Shown here piece after piece: positions 36,365 to 51,300 of a DNA stretch of 64,000 nucleotides. This DNA comes from Caenorhabditis elegans (lineage: Eukaryota; Nematoda; Chromadorea; Rhabditida; Rhabditidae): positions 7,564,001-7,628,000 of the forward strand of contig NC_003284.9 in assembly GCF_000002985.6 (NCBI RefSeq), read 5' to 3'. The translations under genes and the position numbers were made by a program. The notes under the pieces are model-generated. The model saw only the letters and a list, made by a program, of their open reading frames with translations. It was not told the DNA's origin and ran no database searches. Within the stretch, counting starts at the first letter, position 1. Each line of letters opens with the position of its first letter.

Positions 36365-39300
36365 TCAGAAAAAGAGCATCGGGTCGCTGGAGGACATTTT
36401 GTGAGACAGACGAGATGGGGACATTGGTGTTTTACCTCCAGAGACATCATCCATGTATTGTGCATACTGAAATAAAATATGATAACGTTTGATCAAATCT
36501 GCATAACCGGCAAAAACAATCGAGATAACGTCTGCGGGTGCAAAATTATGAGTTTTCACAGCTAGAAGTTTTAAATATGAAAATAAGCGTCAATTCGTTT
36601 CAAAGTATGAACTGAAAATGTTCATTCCAGATTTAAAAAATAATTATAACAATTGTACACCAGACTTTAGCTTTTTGAAACCAACTTACTTGTTCTGCTA
36701 GGGAAAACTCATTTTTCTGAAAATTTTTTGAATTTCTCAATTGAAAATAACATTATTGTGCACAAAAACACACAAATTTGTGCGTGCTCTCATACAAATA
36801 TAATTTTTCACCCGATACTACTCCGTGCACGTTACAAAAATAAAATGCAAATTAAAATGAAAATGAACATAAAAATAAAATAAAATAAACCACAAGAAGC
36901 TGAATCACAGTTTCAAACTCTATATCTAATCTCGAATTGTTTTACCATCTGTGGACCAACATTGTCTTCGATCCATCGAAGGAGGTGAACGTTATAAGGG
37001 ACATATGGTTGTCGGAGCAGATGCTCCTGAACTTCAAGGAACCGCTTCAAGTCTTCCAAAGTTATTCGATCTTTCGATGGCCTGAAATAAAATGTTTGAT
37101 TCTTCGCGTTGGCTTATACAATTTGCCTTGTCTTTTTCAACGCAGCAATTATTCGCATTGCTTCTCGGATGTCATCGCTCATATTTGCAAAACCACGTCG
37201 AGCACCACGAATCTTTCTTCCAAAGTAGTGAAGTTTGGTAAATGTTCGTTTCAGTGTAGAGGAACAGAGATCCAGTGATGCAGTGATGACAGCAAGACCG
37301 ATAATTACATAAGATACCGCGAGCTGGAAAATTTTGTAAATTCCGGAAAATATAATTTTTCAGGTTGATGAGAATAGTAGTGGTATCTTGAAAAGTGCAT
37401 TTCACATTTACTTTGTAGACACTGAATGCACAAATACTTTTCAATTTGATATTTTTTGTGAAAAACAAATACATAGGAACTGCAATACTATTTTTAATTG
37501 CTTTTCTTGAGTGGGAAAGTGTTTTATTTTTATTTTCAATACTATTTTTTACAAATATACTTTAAGCAGTCATTTGACTGTATGAAAATTTCTGTCAAAT
37601 ATTAAAACTATAAAAGTAAATGAATCGATAAAAGAGATAGGAACTCTATTACCAATAAGACAACTACAATTATGACAAACTGAAACTAAAAAATGCAGCT
37701 AAAAATTCGAGCTTTTCTTTTTGATACAATTTCTATTAGTCTTCAAAAACAACTAGTTTTTCGATTATTTGAAATTTTTCAATAGTTGAAGCGCTGATTT
37801 TTGTATTAATATATTTATCATTTAATCGTTATTTTCAAAAATCTGTTACTCACTGCAAGGTAGTAGTGCTGCTGAACTCGAATATTTCCCAATCCAATTG
37901 TTGTGATGGTATTGAATGAGAAGAAGACGCCGTGAATGAATGACCTGAAACGTTTTTAGTTCTGATGATTTTACATTTTTTGTCAAACTTACAACTTATC
38001 TTATCTTTTGTTTGATTTTTTGCTAGTCATTTTTTTTTAGAGATTTGTAACTTCAAAACACGTTTTGTTCATTTTTTTGTAATTCATAAAATGGTTTAAT
38101 TTTGACATTCTGTTTTTTAAAAAGTTAAAAGGGGATTACGAAAATTTATCAGAGTATAAAAAAGAATAACTATAACTTAGTTTTCAAACTTAAATCGGTA
38201 ATTGTATATAGGTAATCGGAACGCATTGATAAAATAATTTGTTCATAACATTTAAAAACGTGTTTAGTTTTCTGAATTTTTGGCTGAGCCAGCACCTGAA
38301 GATAAAAATACATTCCTGTTTAAAGGAAAAGCTTGACAAATGTATGAAAATTACAAAAAAAAAGTTTGATAATTGCTAATTTATTCGAGATAAGGGAAGA
38401 ATATGTGAAAATTAGTCTTTTCAATTGTTATCCTTTTATTTTTTCTTATTCAATAAAACCAAAAACATACCATACGGGTCCTTTTTCAAACGTATTGAAT
38501 AATAAACTTCCAACGCAACAGTATCCAATAATTAGCGTGAAATAACTAGCAATGGGCAACTGTAATCGATCTTCCTCATCTTCACATTCTTCGTCGTCCA
38601 GACTACTCGCATTTCGTTTTTTGCTCTTTTTTAACTCCCTAAATTTGGTTTTTAAGATAAATTTCGAAAAGAAAACCAGTTTTACATAGAGTCTATTGAG
38701 TCAACGTCTGTGTCGAATAAATGTGTCCTAACAAGTTCGACCAAGTTGGCTATCATTTTCCACATCGCGAGAAGTTTTGCATATGTTCTGTGAATAATCA
38801 ATCATTTTAATTGTTAGATTTTGATAATTGTTAGATTTTGAAAAAACTAACCGAATAACAATTTCTGATAAGAACTTTCCTATGTCGGCTGCGGTGATGA
38901 ACATTAACGGAATTCCTATGAGTCCGAAAAACACAGTAAAGATTCTTCCTGGATCAGTGGCCGGGGTCACATGGTCATAACCTAATTTTTGAAAATTGAA
39001 GAATGAAATAAGTCATAGATGTTTCAAAAACCAACCGGTAGAAGTTATCACAGTAAGTGCATAAAGTGTAGCTGCAGCAAATGTCCATCTTGTCGTCATC
39101 CCATCCTGCTCACCTGTCCATAATTGATTTGTATCAGTGAATTTATCATCGTACTCGTGAGCTCTTGATAATGACTCAAGTAATGGTCTCATCCGACTAA
39201 CAATCGTTGCTTGATCACTTTGATTATTTGTAAGGGCAATAGTTTCATTCATAATTTGGGAATAGATATCAAAGACGTGCTTCACCTTGGCCTGAAATTA

Positions 39301-42300
39301 TAAGCAAAAATTAAGAGTCTTATTTTTTTAAAAACAAGATGATCTCCACCTTTCTGCCTTCTAATTCATGATCTGCTTCGAGCCAAATAAATACAGTTGC
39401 TCCCATGGCGATATACGACAACAATAGAACGTTAAGACCAACATGAGGTAGAAGGATTTTTAATAACTGAAAAAATCCATGTTTTTGAGAAACTTCACCA
39501 TAATTAGTTCACTTTCAAAATCCTCCTCCAAATTGGCACCCGCACCACAATTGGTTGTTCAGGAACATCTTCGATACCTTCTCGTCGATTATATTCTTCC
39601 CATTTCACGCGACCAATGTTCTCTGTAAAAAAGAAAAAGTAGGTTGTGTTGTAGCAAAGAGACCTTAAATTTGTTGATGATCAACAACAATTCATTCTCT
39701 TTTATTCAACTAATTAGATTTGTACATCTTTTCTTCTAAAGGTTTCGGGAAGGGCTATTTTGGTTTTTTCTCAACCAATATTGTTTCAAAAAAAATATTG
39801 TTGAGTGAAAACTATTACTCGTTTAGTCTTGCACCGGACACTTTAACTCTGACAACTCATATCTCGGTTCTTATAAACATTTAACAAAATTTTAAACTGC
39901 CAATCTATATTTAAAAAAATATATGAACCAGATAAGACAGCCAAGAAACAAACTTTGAATGGTGAAAAATGTGGTGCAAGGCTGTTAAAAAAAATAGCAA
40001 AATTGATCTACATATTCATTTTAAAAATACATCACTTCTCAAACAAAAAGTTAAATTGGCTTAATAAAAAACCTGAATTCACCAAATAGTTAGAGAACAA
40101 CTTTTTTCTATAAGTTTTTAACCTGAAATGTTTCAGTAGAACTTTGTAACCTGGATACAGTATTCTGTAAAGCGGTAAAAAACGTCCTATGGTATTAACA
40201 CGTTTCTGGAATAACCATTAACACGCTTGCTTTGAATAAAAGTTTAAACTTAGTTTTTGGTATCTAGCGGGTATTATAACTTACCTTTCAATGATTGTGG
40301 TAAATAATGTTCTGGCAGAGAGGAAACGAATGCAAGATCAGAAAAAGGGAGTCTAAGTTGCGGTTTTTGCACAACTTGAAATATTCTTCCGACTCCTAGC
40401 GAGCCCATCAGAAAGTTCAAGAGGCGTTACAGGCCGTGAAGTAATGGCACAATAGTTCAGAAAATGCCGAAGCAGATGGCAGGCCAAATTAACCCGAATT
40501 CGACATTCGATCCTCTAGATGAGCTTTGTCGGATTGATTACACTAGTAAAAGTAGTTAATATGATTTGAACTCCTAGTTTTTTAAAATTTGTTCTTAATC
40601 TACTATTGAAATGGGTGTTAGAAGACAAATAAATATCTTAGAGGCCAAGAAAAAGTTTCAAAAATAGTCGATGAGCCGAATGGAGAAGGGTGTCGATTGT
40701 GTTGGCAATTGCAGATATCCGGCGGGCGGCCAACGAAAAAGGAAATACGAAACGCGAGAAGAGGTTGCGACACCGATCCCGCGGTCCCCCTCATTTAAAA
40801 CATTCTCTACTAGTTTCGGTTTTGTGAGACCCAAGACACCACCAAATCTTTTTCATTTAGATTGTCTCTCACAAAAAAAACTTGAGAAGAAAGAATGCAA
40901 GAAGTTGTAGTGGGATTCAACTCGTCATTTCAATTTTTGCACTGGGTATCGAGTAGGTTCCAATTTTGAGTTTCTATGTAGTCAGTTAACAGCAAGAAAT
41001 AATACCTTTCAAAATTTACCATAAAAGAGTTTTCAAAACAGTTAATGCAGTTTTCACACGAGGTTTTTCAAATTTTAAAAACTTTTGTGGATATAAATTT
41101 TTTGCTGAACAATTTCGCGAAAAAAGTATTCAAAACTAATTTCATTACTTTCAAAACGTTGAGATTTGCTGTTAATTTTAGAGTAGGGATCTCGCCAAAA
41201 TATGCTCAACGTAGGTTTTCGAAAAATTAAACATTTTTCACATTTCTCAAAAACTTTTTTTTGTTGATTTTTTTTGGGATTTTTTAGGGCATATAAAAAA
41301 CTTTTGCATCTTTGAACCCTTACAGTAATTAGATACAAATGATTATAACATAAGACAAATATAACACTAATAGGAAATTTGAAAAACTTCAAGAACATTT
41401 GAACTACTATCCTATGATATGTAATTATTTAACACCTTACACGGAGAAATTTTTGAGAAACTCTTGTTCCACTGGTGCTGATTCTTCATTAAAAACCAAT
41501 ATCTGCCCTTTTGCAACCTAATTTTTCTTTTTACATAAGTCAGAAAATATATTAATTTAAACAATTCAATCGTTTTTCTATTTTTGTGTCATCCTAGCAC
41601 CAAGGATCAGTGTAATAAAAATCAAACGGTTTTGCATTCCTAGTCCCAGATTTCATGACACTCATAAAATGCTCCTTCCTCGTTTTCTCCCAACTATCGA
41701 ATTTTTATGCTTTGATTCGTGTTGAAAATAGGAGGCAAATTCTTCTTTAGTATCGTCACCGAACAAAAACTTTGTTCAAACCGCCTCCGAGTCATCACCT
41801 GAAGCATTTGCACGCAAATAAATAAATTTATTTTTTCACCGACAAAGGTTGAGTGATAGGGATGGAAATGGGTGAGAGACGGGACTCTCGTGGAAATCCG
41901 AATGATGTGATGAAAAGATAAATAACATGGCAGGACGTGAGAAAATGAATTCGTGTTTAATTGTTTCAATTGCTATTAGACCACTAAATATCATCATCTA
42001 AAGTGGGAGAGAACTAATTGTTGCAGCATCTAGCTGATAGGTGTACGAAAATTAGTTAAAGGTTCGTATTAGAGAAATACAATTTTTCATATAAAACTCA
42101 CCATCATATGCAAATGCAAACTGATGAGATCTTACTGTGTTGTGTCGACTTAGAGCAGCAGAGTTTCTATTACTCGGAGGTTTACTGGGTGGCCTACTCG
42201 GAGGTCTACTAGGAGGTTTTCGGTAGTGGTAATATGGTATGAAAGGGTCTCCAACTCCGATTGTGGCAGAAGTAATAGAGGGGCGAGGCTGCGCAGTTGA

Positions 42301-45300
42301 AGAGCTTTTCCGCCTTCCGGTAGCAAATAATGGTGGATTATCATGAAGATGTGCTAGAGTAAGCCTGCGAAACGAGTAGGCTCCGGATGAACCCATCGGA
42401 ACGGCACGGCGGAATACGCATAGACGATTGTGAGCTCTCGGAGGAGTTGGAGCTGGGCCTGGTTGCGCTCTATTGGTTCTATGGGAGGGCTCTTCTTTTC
42501 GCACCTTTCTGTCTCGTAATACTCCCACCTCCCGCAAGGAGCCACGTTCATCATGTCTGGGCACCTTACAAACAGCTGTGTATGAGAGTGAGTGTGTATG
42601 TGCTCCACAATATATCGGTGTGGCAGATCCACTCGACTCCGCCTATCACTTTTGGTATATCGATGTTGTTGTGTTCTTCTTTGTTGTAATCAACTAATCA
42701 GCTGGCTCTGTTTATCGTTGTCTTGAAGGATCATATTTTCTCAAAAAAGAGCAAGTCATATCTAAAAATTTGAAACTCCTTGTTTTTTTTGTTGTAAGTT
42801 TTGTGTTTTTTGGTTTTTTTTTGGAAAAGGTATATATCAAGATTTATAATGAACAGTAAAATTACTGAAATCCACAAAACACCTCGAAAAATTTGTATGC
42901 TCTTATCTACAACCTCCATCAAATGACAAAAGTTTTTGGGGTTGACGACTCATTTCACTGACACCTATCTCGCTGCCATTTCATCTCCTACTCCGCAGAC
43001 GTGTGATGCAGCAATCTCAACTATCTGGCAGAAAAACGCTGCACTTCGTCTTGTCGCATTGATAAATGATACACAATATCATATCAATCATGACGACAAG
43101 ATGAGCTTTCAGCCACTAACACTGCGGTTCAACATGACAAAGCAAATCTAGTAGGAAGAGCATATGTTACGGGGTGATTCAGAAGTTGATTTATGAAAGA
43201 TTATTATGGGGGAGTGTATAATGAAAAGAGTGGCCCATGTAGCCAAGTTGTAGATACTAGAAAAAAGCATAGAGCTTTTTGTTTTATGAAACGAAAAAAT
43301 GAAGAATATAGAACAAGTCACTTTTATTTTAACTTAATGTCAAAATACGGACAAACATTTTACCAATTAATTTTATTCATTTTGCATTTAATTTCTACAA
43401 AAATATATTGAAAGTACATGACATAGTTGTTCATTTTCTAGAATTGCCGAATAAGGTAAAAGTTACGCCAGTTACAACATAAACACCAAATTCTTTGATT
43501 GTAGTGCAACATTTTTGACACGCAAAATATATTTTAGCGGAAACTATGTACAGTAATTCTCAAAATGAGTCCTGAATAGTACTAAAGTAACTCAAAATAA
43601 CAAAACTGCGTGGCGTGTATGCACAGAATTCAAAAAGTGTACTTATGCAGATTTACAAGCTCGATTTTTGGGACGAAATTCTTGTTGCAGTGATCTTTCT
43701 TTTTTTTGTTGAAAGAATATAAAAAGAAAGCAAAAAATGAGAAATGAGAAAGAATATCGCTGTCACTATTTCCATTTCGAAAACCGAGACCGTAAGGCGA
43801 CACAAGAGCTACAGTAAAATTTATTTCGCGCGTCAAATCTTTTGTCAATCGGCATTCTCAGAGTTTGGTGTTCCCGTAATAGTGAAAGTGAAGAAAATCT
43901 TACGGTATCTGATAGCTGCAGCTGCAAAGAAGGGCAGTAGTGCAACAGCGGTTGGATTGTCTGGATATATGCCGGTATGTGCAGTCCGGGCCCATTCGGC
44001 AAACATGGTTTGAGGACAGAAAAACTAAATCAATCATAAAAATGAGGCAAAAAATTTGGTGACACGACGACGGGGTGGATGTGAGCAACAAGGCACCGCT
44101 TGCGCTTTTGGCGGCGACGGCAGAGGCGGCCTGACAGAGGAATCCGCGCGTCTGGAACGATGAATAACAAGCCTCTGGGGGAATATAGAGTGCGACAAGT
44201 GAGCGAGACGATTGTGTCTTTTTCCTCTCAGTCTTCTCTCACTTCATAATAAACGTCAGAGATTGATATCTGAACTTTTTTAGAGCCTAGTGTATAAGTA
44301 TGTACTCAGCTGAAGGCGTTAGTACTTTTCCGAAAAGAAAAACCGTTTTTTTTTCAAAAATGAAGAATAGAAATCAGAAAAAACTTGTTGCAGTTATAAA
44401 TCTCAAGTTCTACTTTAAAAAATCTTAAATTTATGACTACTCTTCGGAAAATCTGGACATTTTTGAAAGCAAAATTTGAAAATTATGTTTCATCAAAAGA
44501 AAAACAACTACGGCGGCTTCTCTTTAATAAAAAAAAACACTCATGAATATCTTACGGTAGTTAAACTTCTCACAAATGTTAAAATTGAAAGTTTTGAAAA
44601 TTTGTGTTACAACAACATGCAAAAAATCATTAGAAACGGTAATAAAGCCAAAAAAGGAAATGAAACTTTTGCTAAACAACAGACTACTAGTTGACTTGGG
44701 CGCAGATATCCACTCTCTCCTGTCTTTACAGCTTGTCTTCCTCCCGTGCGGCTCTTTTCTTTACGCCGACCAATTATCTTAGCCGCCACAATAGGCGAAT
44801 AGCTTGGAAGAATGAAGCCGTGAATTGCCTTTCCCAGGGCCTTCATCCAGCCAAGATGAACAAAAACGGGAGGAGCACAATAGCGATTTGTCATTTCATT
44901 TGTCAACTGTGCGTTCGTTTGTTGTCGCCATGCAAGGGTATACCACCAATGTATATTTGTCAACAAAATTGGTGGAGAAAGATTGAGATATTAGGTGACA
45001 ACTTTGAGTTTCAATTTTTTTTGTTGGTTCATGTGCCGTTCAAAAATATAAAGTTCTTAACAAATTTCTGGCAAGATTTGACAACTTCTGATAACCTTTC
45101 AAGAGCCAATGGAGAAATTATTTTAAAAAATTTATGGTCACTTTTGGAATTTCCTTTATTTCGAGCCAGAATGAGGTGACAACTGAGTTTGCACAACTGT
45201 TAGAGAAATCTGAAGCACTATCTAGCCCTTAAAATGTGGAATATATATTTTTTAAATCTAAAACATGAAAAGAAAAGTATTTTGATTGATGAACTTCAAA

Positions 45301-48300
45301 AAAAAGTAGGGAAAACTGAGTTTTTACCAGAAACAAAGATAAATTATCCAAATTTTTTAAGATTATTATTAGGATATTTGCTCATTTTATCAGCATTTGA
45401 ATGGTTTTTGATCCTCTCTCCACTAGCTATAAGTACTCCAGTTGTCCAGTTGAAAATTTTCAGTCACCAAAATGTTGTTTGACTTCCTGTCAAAAAAGTT
45501 ATTAAAATAATTAAGGTTTTCCAGAAAGTCGTCAATAGTGTTAAAATTGAAAAACTATCCTAAAACCTGCAACAATTAGCAATTGAAAACTTTCCAACAG
45601 AATCATGCCATAATGTTTTCAAACAGTTGCTGAGTGAAAATGTAATTATGTTACTGAAGAAGAATTCCTGTTTTAAAGAAATAAGAAACCAGTTAAGAAA
45701 AAAAAGTAAAATAATAAAGATGAAACATCTTTGCAAGATTCTCAGCTCAAATGCTCTTCCTCGGCCAACTGAATAATCAAATTGCTGAAGGCAAATCGAA
45801 ACATATGAGAGATTTCTAACACGGGATGAGAAATATTTAAAATTTTACTTAAGTATTCTAAACACGCACTCAAGTCTAATAAATTTTTGAAATTCCAAGA
45901 TGAGTTTTTTTTGAGCTACGCTAGAATTGTGAAAATTCTGTTTTGGTTATCCTGAATCTCATTTTGATTTCCGAGATTCGGAAATAACATGCTTTACGTT
46001 TTTGCTCATTGAGCTCGCGATAAAAAATCCGATTAAAAACAACATTGAATAATTAAAAAAAAACGTTTCAAACTTCATAATTCTCATTTAAAGTTAATTA
46101 AAAAACGGAAAACAGCGCCACCCTCATATGCACATTTCATTTCAAATTGCATTTTCCTCTCAGCCATCTTATTATTACTATTCCGGCTGAAGCACATAGA
46201 AAATTTTCTTAAAAAATGAGTGAAGCAAAAAAGAAGGAATGATGGTGATACGGGATGAAACGGAACACGAATATAAAAAACGAGAAGAATCTAGAATTTT
46301 CAAACTGAGCATGTAGCGACAATTTTAAATTGCATACACAGAGATGAAATAAAATATAAATTATTCAAGTTTTCAATGGAAGCTACTTTTTTCGAATGCT
46401 AGAGAATTGAAACTGACTTGACATTCAGAACAAGCGGAAAACGTTTGAAGCAAATTTTCAAAACATTCATAAAGTATATGTTTGGTTAGGTTAAGTTGAT
46501 AAAGCACTTTGATCATTAAAACAGTTTTTCTGTCACCATATTTAAAAGTTTCCTAGATAAAACAACATTTTATAAGTTATAGTCAGTGAATATATGTATG
46601 TAGCACACTAAAATAAATAAGCTAGTAAAACACCAGGTTAGATTGGAAATGAGAATCGTGAACGCAATGATGATTGTATGGTTTTTACTTTGAAATTAAT
46701 TTGACTGAATTAACAGATACATGACTTTTCATACACTTATCACAACTGACGGTTTTATGAAATTTGGCTTCTATGCTTGTAAATTCATTTTTTAACAAAA
46801 AAAGCTATACAACCCTTGATAGCAGTTCGAAGAAAACTTTAATATTGAAAATGTATAGTAAACAAAATATCTAAATATTTAAGAGAGTGATCAGTTTCAA
46901 ATATTACTATTAAGTCCTATCGGCTTTATAATTGGCTTCTAAAGTTAAAGAGTACATTATCAAACAATTAATAAGATAAAATGTGTTTTATGATATCACT
47001 ATTATTTTTAAAATACGCGTGGGTCATTTTTTTGAAGTGATAATCAAACAATCTACTTTCATTCTAGAACTTGGAACATAGTTTTTCAATTTTCAATACA
47101 CGCACCGCACCCACTTTTCCAGATATTATGCTTCAAATAACTGTATGTATGTAGTTATTTAAAGTTGTTCAATAAAAAGCGGCAGTTTCGATAAAAAAAA
47201 TCCAGGAAGTCGTAATGGCCCAAACTGAAGAAATAGTCTAGACGTTGGACGCACGGTAGTAAACCACAACTTTTTTTCTTCTTGAACAAATTGGGTTTTT
47301 GAAGAAACAGAGCACTGTTAAAATTTGCTTCATTGGTAGATGAAAATCAGAATGTTTATAGCATTATAGAATATTATTTAAATGATGATAACTTTCAGAA
47401 TTTGTTCTATTTACCTGACACTGCCAATGACAAAGTCTCGATTTCTGCTGCCATTTTAAAATCAAGAAAAGTGTACGAATTGCAATAAGTCTATATTGAA
47501 CCAGAATAGAAATGATACGTGTATGTCTAAGTTGGTGTAGGTATGTGGTAAAATAAGTCCAAAAAACAAGAAGATGAATGATGTGGAAAAGTCATTTCCA
47601 CAACTCGTAAATATGAGTATATACCTTGACTATCAAAGAGTTGATCCAGATGACTGCGGCCATATACCATAGTTTGAGCACAACGCGACAAGGAATAGCT
47701 CAATCGTCTCGTCTCATTTCTTCACCTTTGATATTCCGACACAAATGATATGCACATCGAGACGCACCTTTCGAAAATGCATTAGTATTTATAGATTGAT
47801 GACAATTACGATTCATTAGGTATACGTCAAGTTGAAAGGCAAAACTATCAAACCCCCAGACTTGTTATGAGTTTAAATCTATCTTGTAGATTCCATGTTC
47901 TTAAATTTGTAGTAATTGAATTCACTGAAAAGAAGAAAACTCACATCTCAAAAAATGTATAAATTATTATATTGCTAACAAGGGATATGAATGTGAAGAG
48001 AAAACGGAAATGATGTTCGGTGATGAGTAACGTTTATGGAGTTTTTTGTTTGAATATATTTCTGACAGCCGATCAAGATCTAGTAAACATGGTGAAAAAT
48101 GGGTACGTGTATAACTTTTCCCATATTTTGGAGAAAAAACTCAATCGTATACTAATTAAATTGTTTTAATCAGGTTTAAGAAGAGATTTAGAAATTAAGG
48201 TTTTTTTTGCTAAAATACGATATTATTCCATACCTTTTTATTTTTCACAACGTTAAGTGGTAAATAATACACAGCCAAAAAATAGTATAAATGTTGTTAA

Positions 48301-51300
48301 AACTAACGTTTAGTACTTTGATGATGATTTATAAACGATGACTGGAGATAATTAAACTACAACCGCGCTATTAATAAAAAACACAAATTTCAAAGTTCAA
48401 AACTTGGTTAGGAAAGACCTAGTTTGCTCGAAAAATATGCTGAACCGAGAATAAACCTATAAATTTTTCAAAAGATTTCGAACATCAATGCACTTTGCAG
48501 CTTACATGGTCCCCGTTTCTCTTTTCACACAAGTTGTCTCATTCTTAACGCTAAAGAGCCGGGGGTCCATCAAATGACACATTCAATAAAACTGAACAAG
48601 TGAGCGTTTTAGTAGACGATTGTGTTCAAACTTGGAAAGAATAAAGAGTGATTAGGAGCATAGACATGCATTGTATTGCAATTCAGTCTCAATCAATTGT
48701 CTTTGAGATGTTTGATGGGAAGGAAGTCAATGCTTAAACAAACAACAATTAAGTTTAATGGGCTCAGTATAAGCCGGTTAATACTGTATTTTATCAAATT
48801 ACAGAATATATTAAATAGTATTCACTGTAAGCAATGCTCAAAAAATACTGTGAAGCCTTAGAAATGTGAGGATAAAAAATTTAGTTTTGAAATGCTCAAT
48901 GCTTTTTAACAATTTTAAGGTACATGTTTAGTATATGTACCCCAAAATTTTTTTAAGGAATAAAATTCCTTAATGGTCAACACCTAAATAACCATTCTAA
49001 CATTCTTTGTTTTTTTGAGTTGCGCTAATCTCCATTTGCCTTACGAAATTAATTTGAAGTTTTGTTATTAAAATATTCACAAACGTTTGAACCAATAATA
49101 TTCAGTTTTGGGTTGAATTTTTGTTTTCAATCATTTTTACTCAATGTCTGCATTCAATTTTTCAGTTCATAGTAGTGATGAGGAAATTGAAGTATATCTC
49201 AAAGAAATGATAATTTCTTGGTTCTATCAAAAGTGAAAGGTCATTGAATTATAGAACAACAAGAAAGGAAGTACGTGACGTTTCTAAGTAAAGCGAAAAT
49301 TTGCAAACCGTGAGAACATGTTTCTAAACTTCATAATGTCTATTTCTCTTGCAAACATACCTCCTCTAATCATGAGCCGATTTGACGTCGGCTTCCGAGA
49401 CTCGTTTCCGATCGAACCGTTGCTTGTTGAAAACGCCGCCGACGAACGATACGATCCTTGCGATAGTTTAGGCGACAGAGAGTAATGTGTTCGTCGTGGA
49501 TGGTGACGACTGTACCTGGCCGACAGGATGTGAGCTTGACTCGGCACAATCCGATGGTAGGATGGGCTGGGTGAAGCGTTTAGGAAAAGCGCCGACGAGC
49601 ACACATGATGCGCATGCTGTGCTAGCACCGCATCTGTACCTCGTAAATCGCATATGTCGGTTGTCCTGCTGCGGTCCTTCGGCGGCGCCCACATTTTGAC
49701 GACGTTGTCGTGGCAGTTGACACAGATTTTATTGTAGACCGGGAACGGAGGAAAGGATAACAAGCTGCGAAGTTACTTGACCATCGTTAACAGATATTGG
49801 GACACTAGAAGAAGAAATGGAAGAAACATATGAGCGAAATGAACTGCGAAACAAGAGGATGAACGAGAAAGTCTCTCAGACTTCAGCTCTAGTGTTGAAT
49901 TGATTAAAGGGGTATAAGTTTGGGAACAAGGGGAAATAAACGACTATGATGACACGCGATGCCGACGGGACCGCTTCTGTTGCACGCTGCAACTTGACTT
50001 TTTCTCCCTTTTCCCGGGCTTTTCAGTTGTTTTGTCTTCTTGTCTACCATGTTTTGGCGCCAATCAACAACAATAAAAATTAATGCTCCGTGTTCTAATT
50101 AGTGCTGGGAACACGGTTAGATGCTAGAAAAATAGAAAAAGTAACAAATGCAGGAAACTGAAAACTGCAAGCTAACACAATTTTTTAGAAGCATGGAACG
50201 TCTAAAACAGAATTAGTTATTGTTAACTTAAAGGTTCAAACATCAAATTTATTTATCTCTGGTTTTAACAAGTATGAACAGTTCGACAATTAACTTGGCA
50301 TTCGAGTATCGTTCAAAATGGTTTGGAAGATGGAAAAACTTGTGTCAAACTTGGGTACTGGATTTAAGAAAACAACTGGAAATAGTTGGAAGAAACTTGA
50401 ACAAAGTCTTTCTCAACTTTAGCTCAAGCTTTCCCAAGTTTTGAAATGAGTTGACATTGTTAAGCAAAACTTGGGTAAGTATTGTACAAAAGTACACAAC
50501 AACGAGAAATGATGAACACTATCATGATCAAAATTGAAGCTCAAGGTTGTAAAAAACAAGTGTGGTGTTGAAAGGAGGCAAGTAATGGAGACGTAAATAT
50601 GATTGACGAACATTCAAAAAACAAGAAGAGAACAATCGCTCACACCACCTTCAATGAATAGTGATGCGGGGAAGAAAAAGAGAACAACTAAAAAGGTGGT
50701 TTCGGTGCAAACAATTTTTTTTGGATGGAAGGAAATGTTTTCAGGTTGAAGATATTAGAAGCTTGAAAAAAGAGCGATTGTACACGTCACATCAATGTAC
50801 GAAAACAGGAAAAAAACTGAGCAAAAATCTCGAGCACTAAAAGTTCATTTGCATTTGTCATGTTGCTAATTTTCTAATTTATTTTTTCTTCCTCTCTGCA
50901 TTTCTGATTTTCCCCATTTCCACGCAGGTTATAAACTATTCCACTCGTTGAACTCACTGATTGACTCCAATAGACTTTGGAATTGAATAAGTAATGTTTC
51001 CTTGGCAGGTACTGCCGACATGGGTTTATATCAACTAGACTAGTAGAGCAACAAAGTGCTCCAAACGGCATCAATGAACCCCGGAATTACAGCGAGGGTG
51101 GTGTCGTTTTCACACTTTGTTGCACTCTTTTTGTTGATCAAATCGTACAACTGGAAAGAGACCTACCACTTTTTTCATCGTCAAAGTCTTTGTCAGAAAT
51201 CGGACGGCTCCTCTTGTTGCACAAATTGTTCTGCTTGATGGAGCAGCTCCTGGAACTGTTTTTCAAATCGGTTTTTTTTGAAGTTAATATGCAATAGGTG

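Noticed and set aside
44730-44846. Minus-strand ORF MKALGKAIHGFILPSYSPIV before a GTAAAG donor, considered as another TWK first exon
   Set aside because: It ends phase 0, whereas the shared exon at 39622 needs phase 1; the phase-1 frame has stops.
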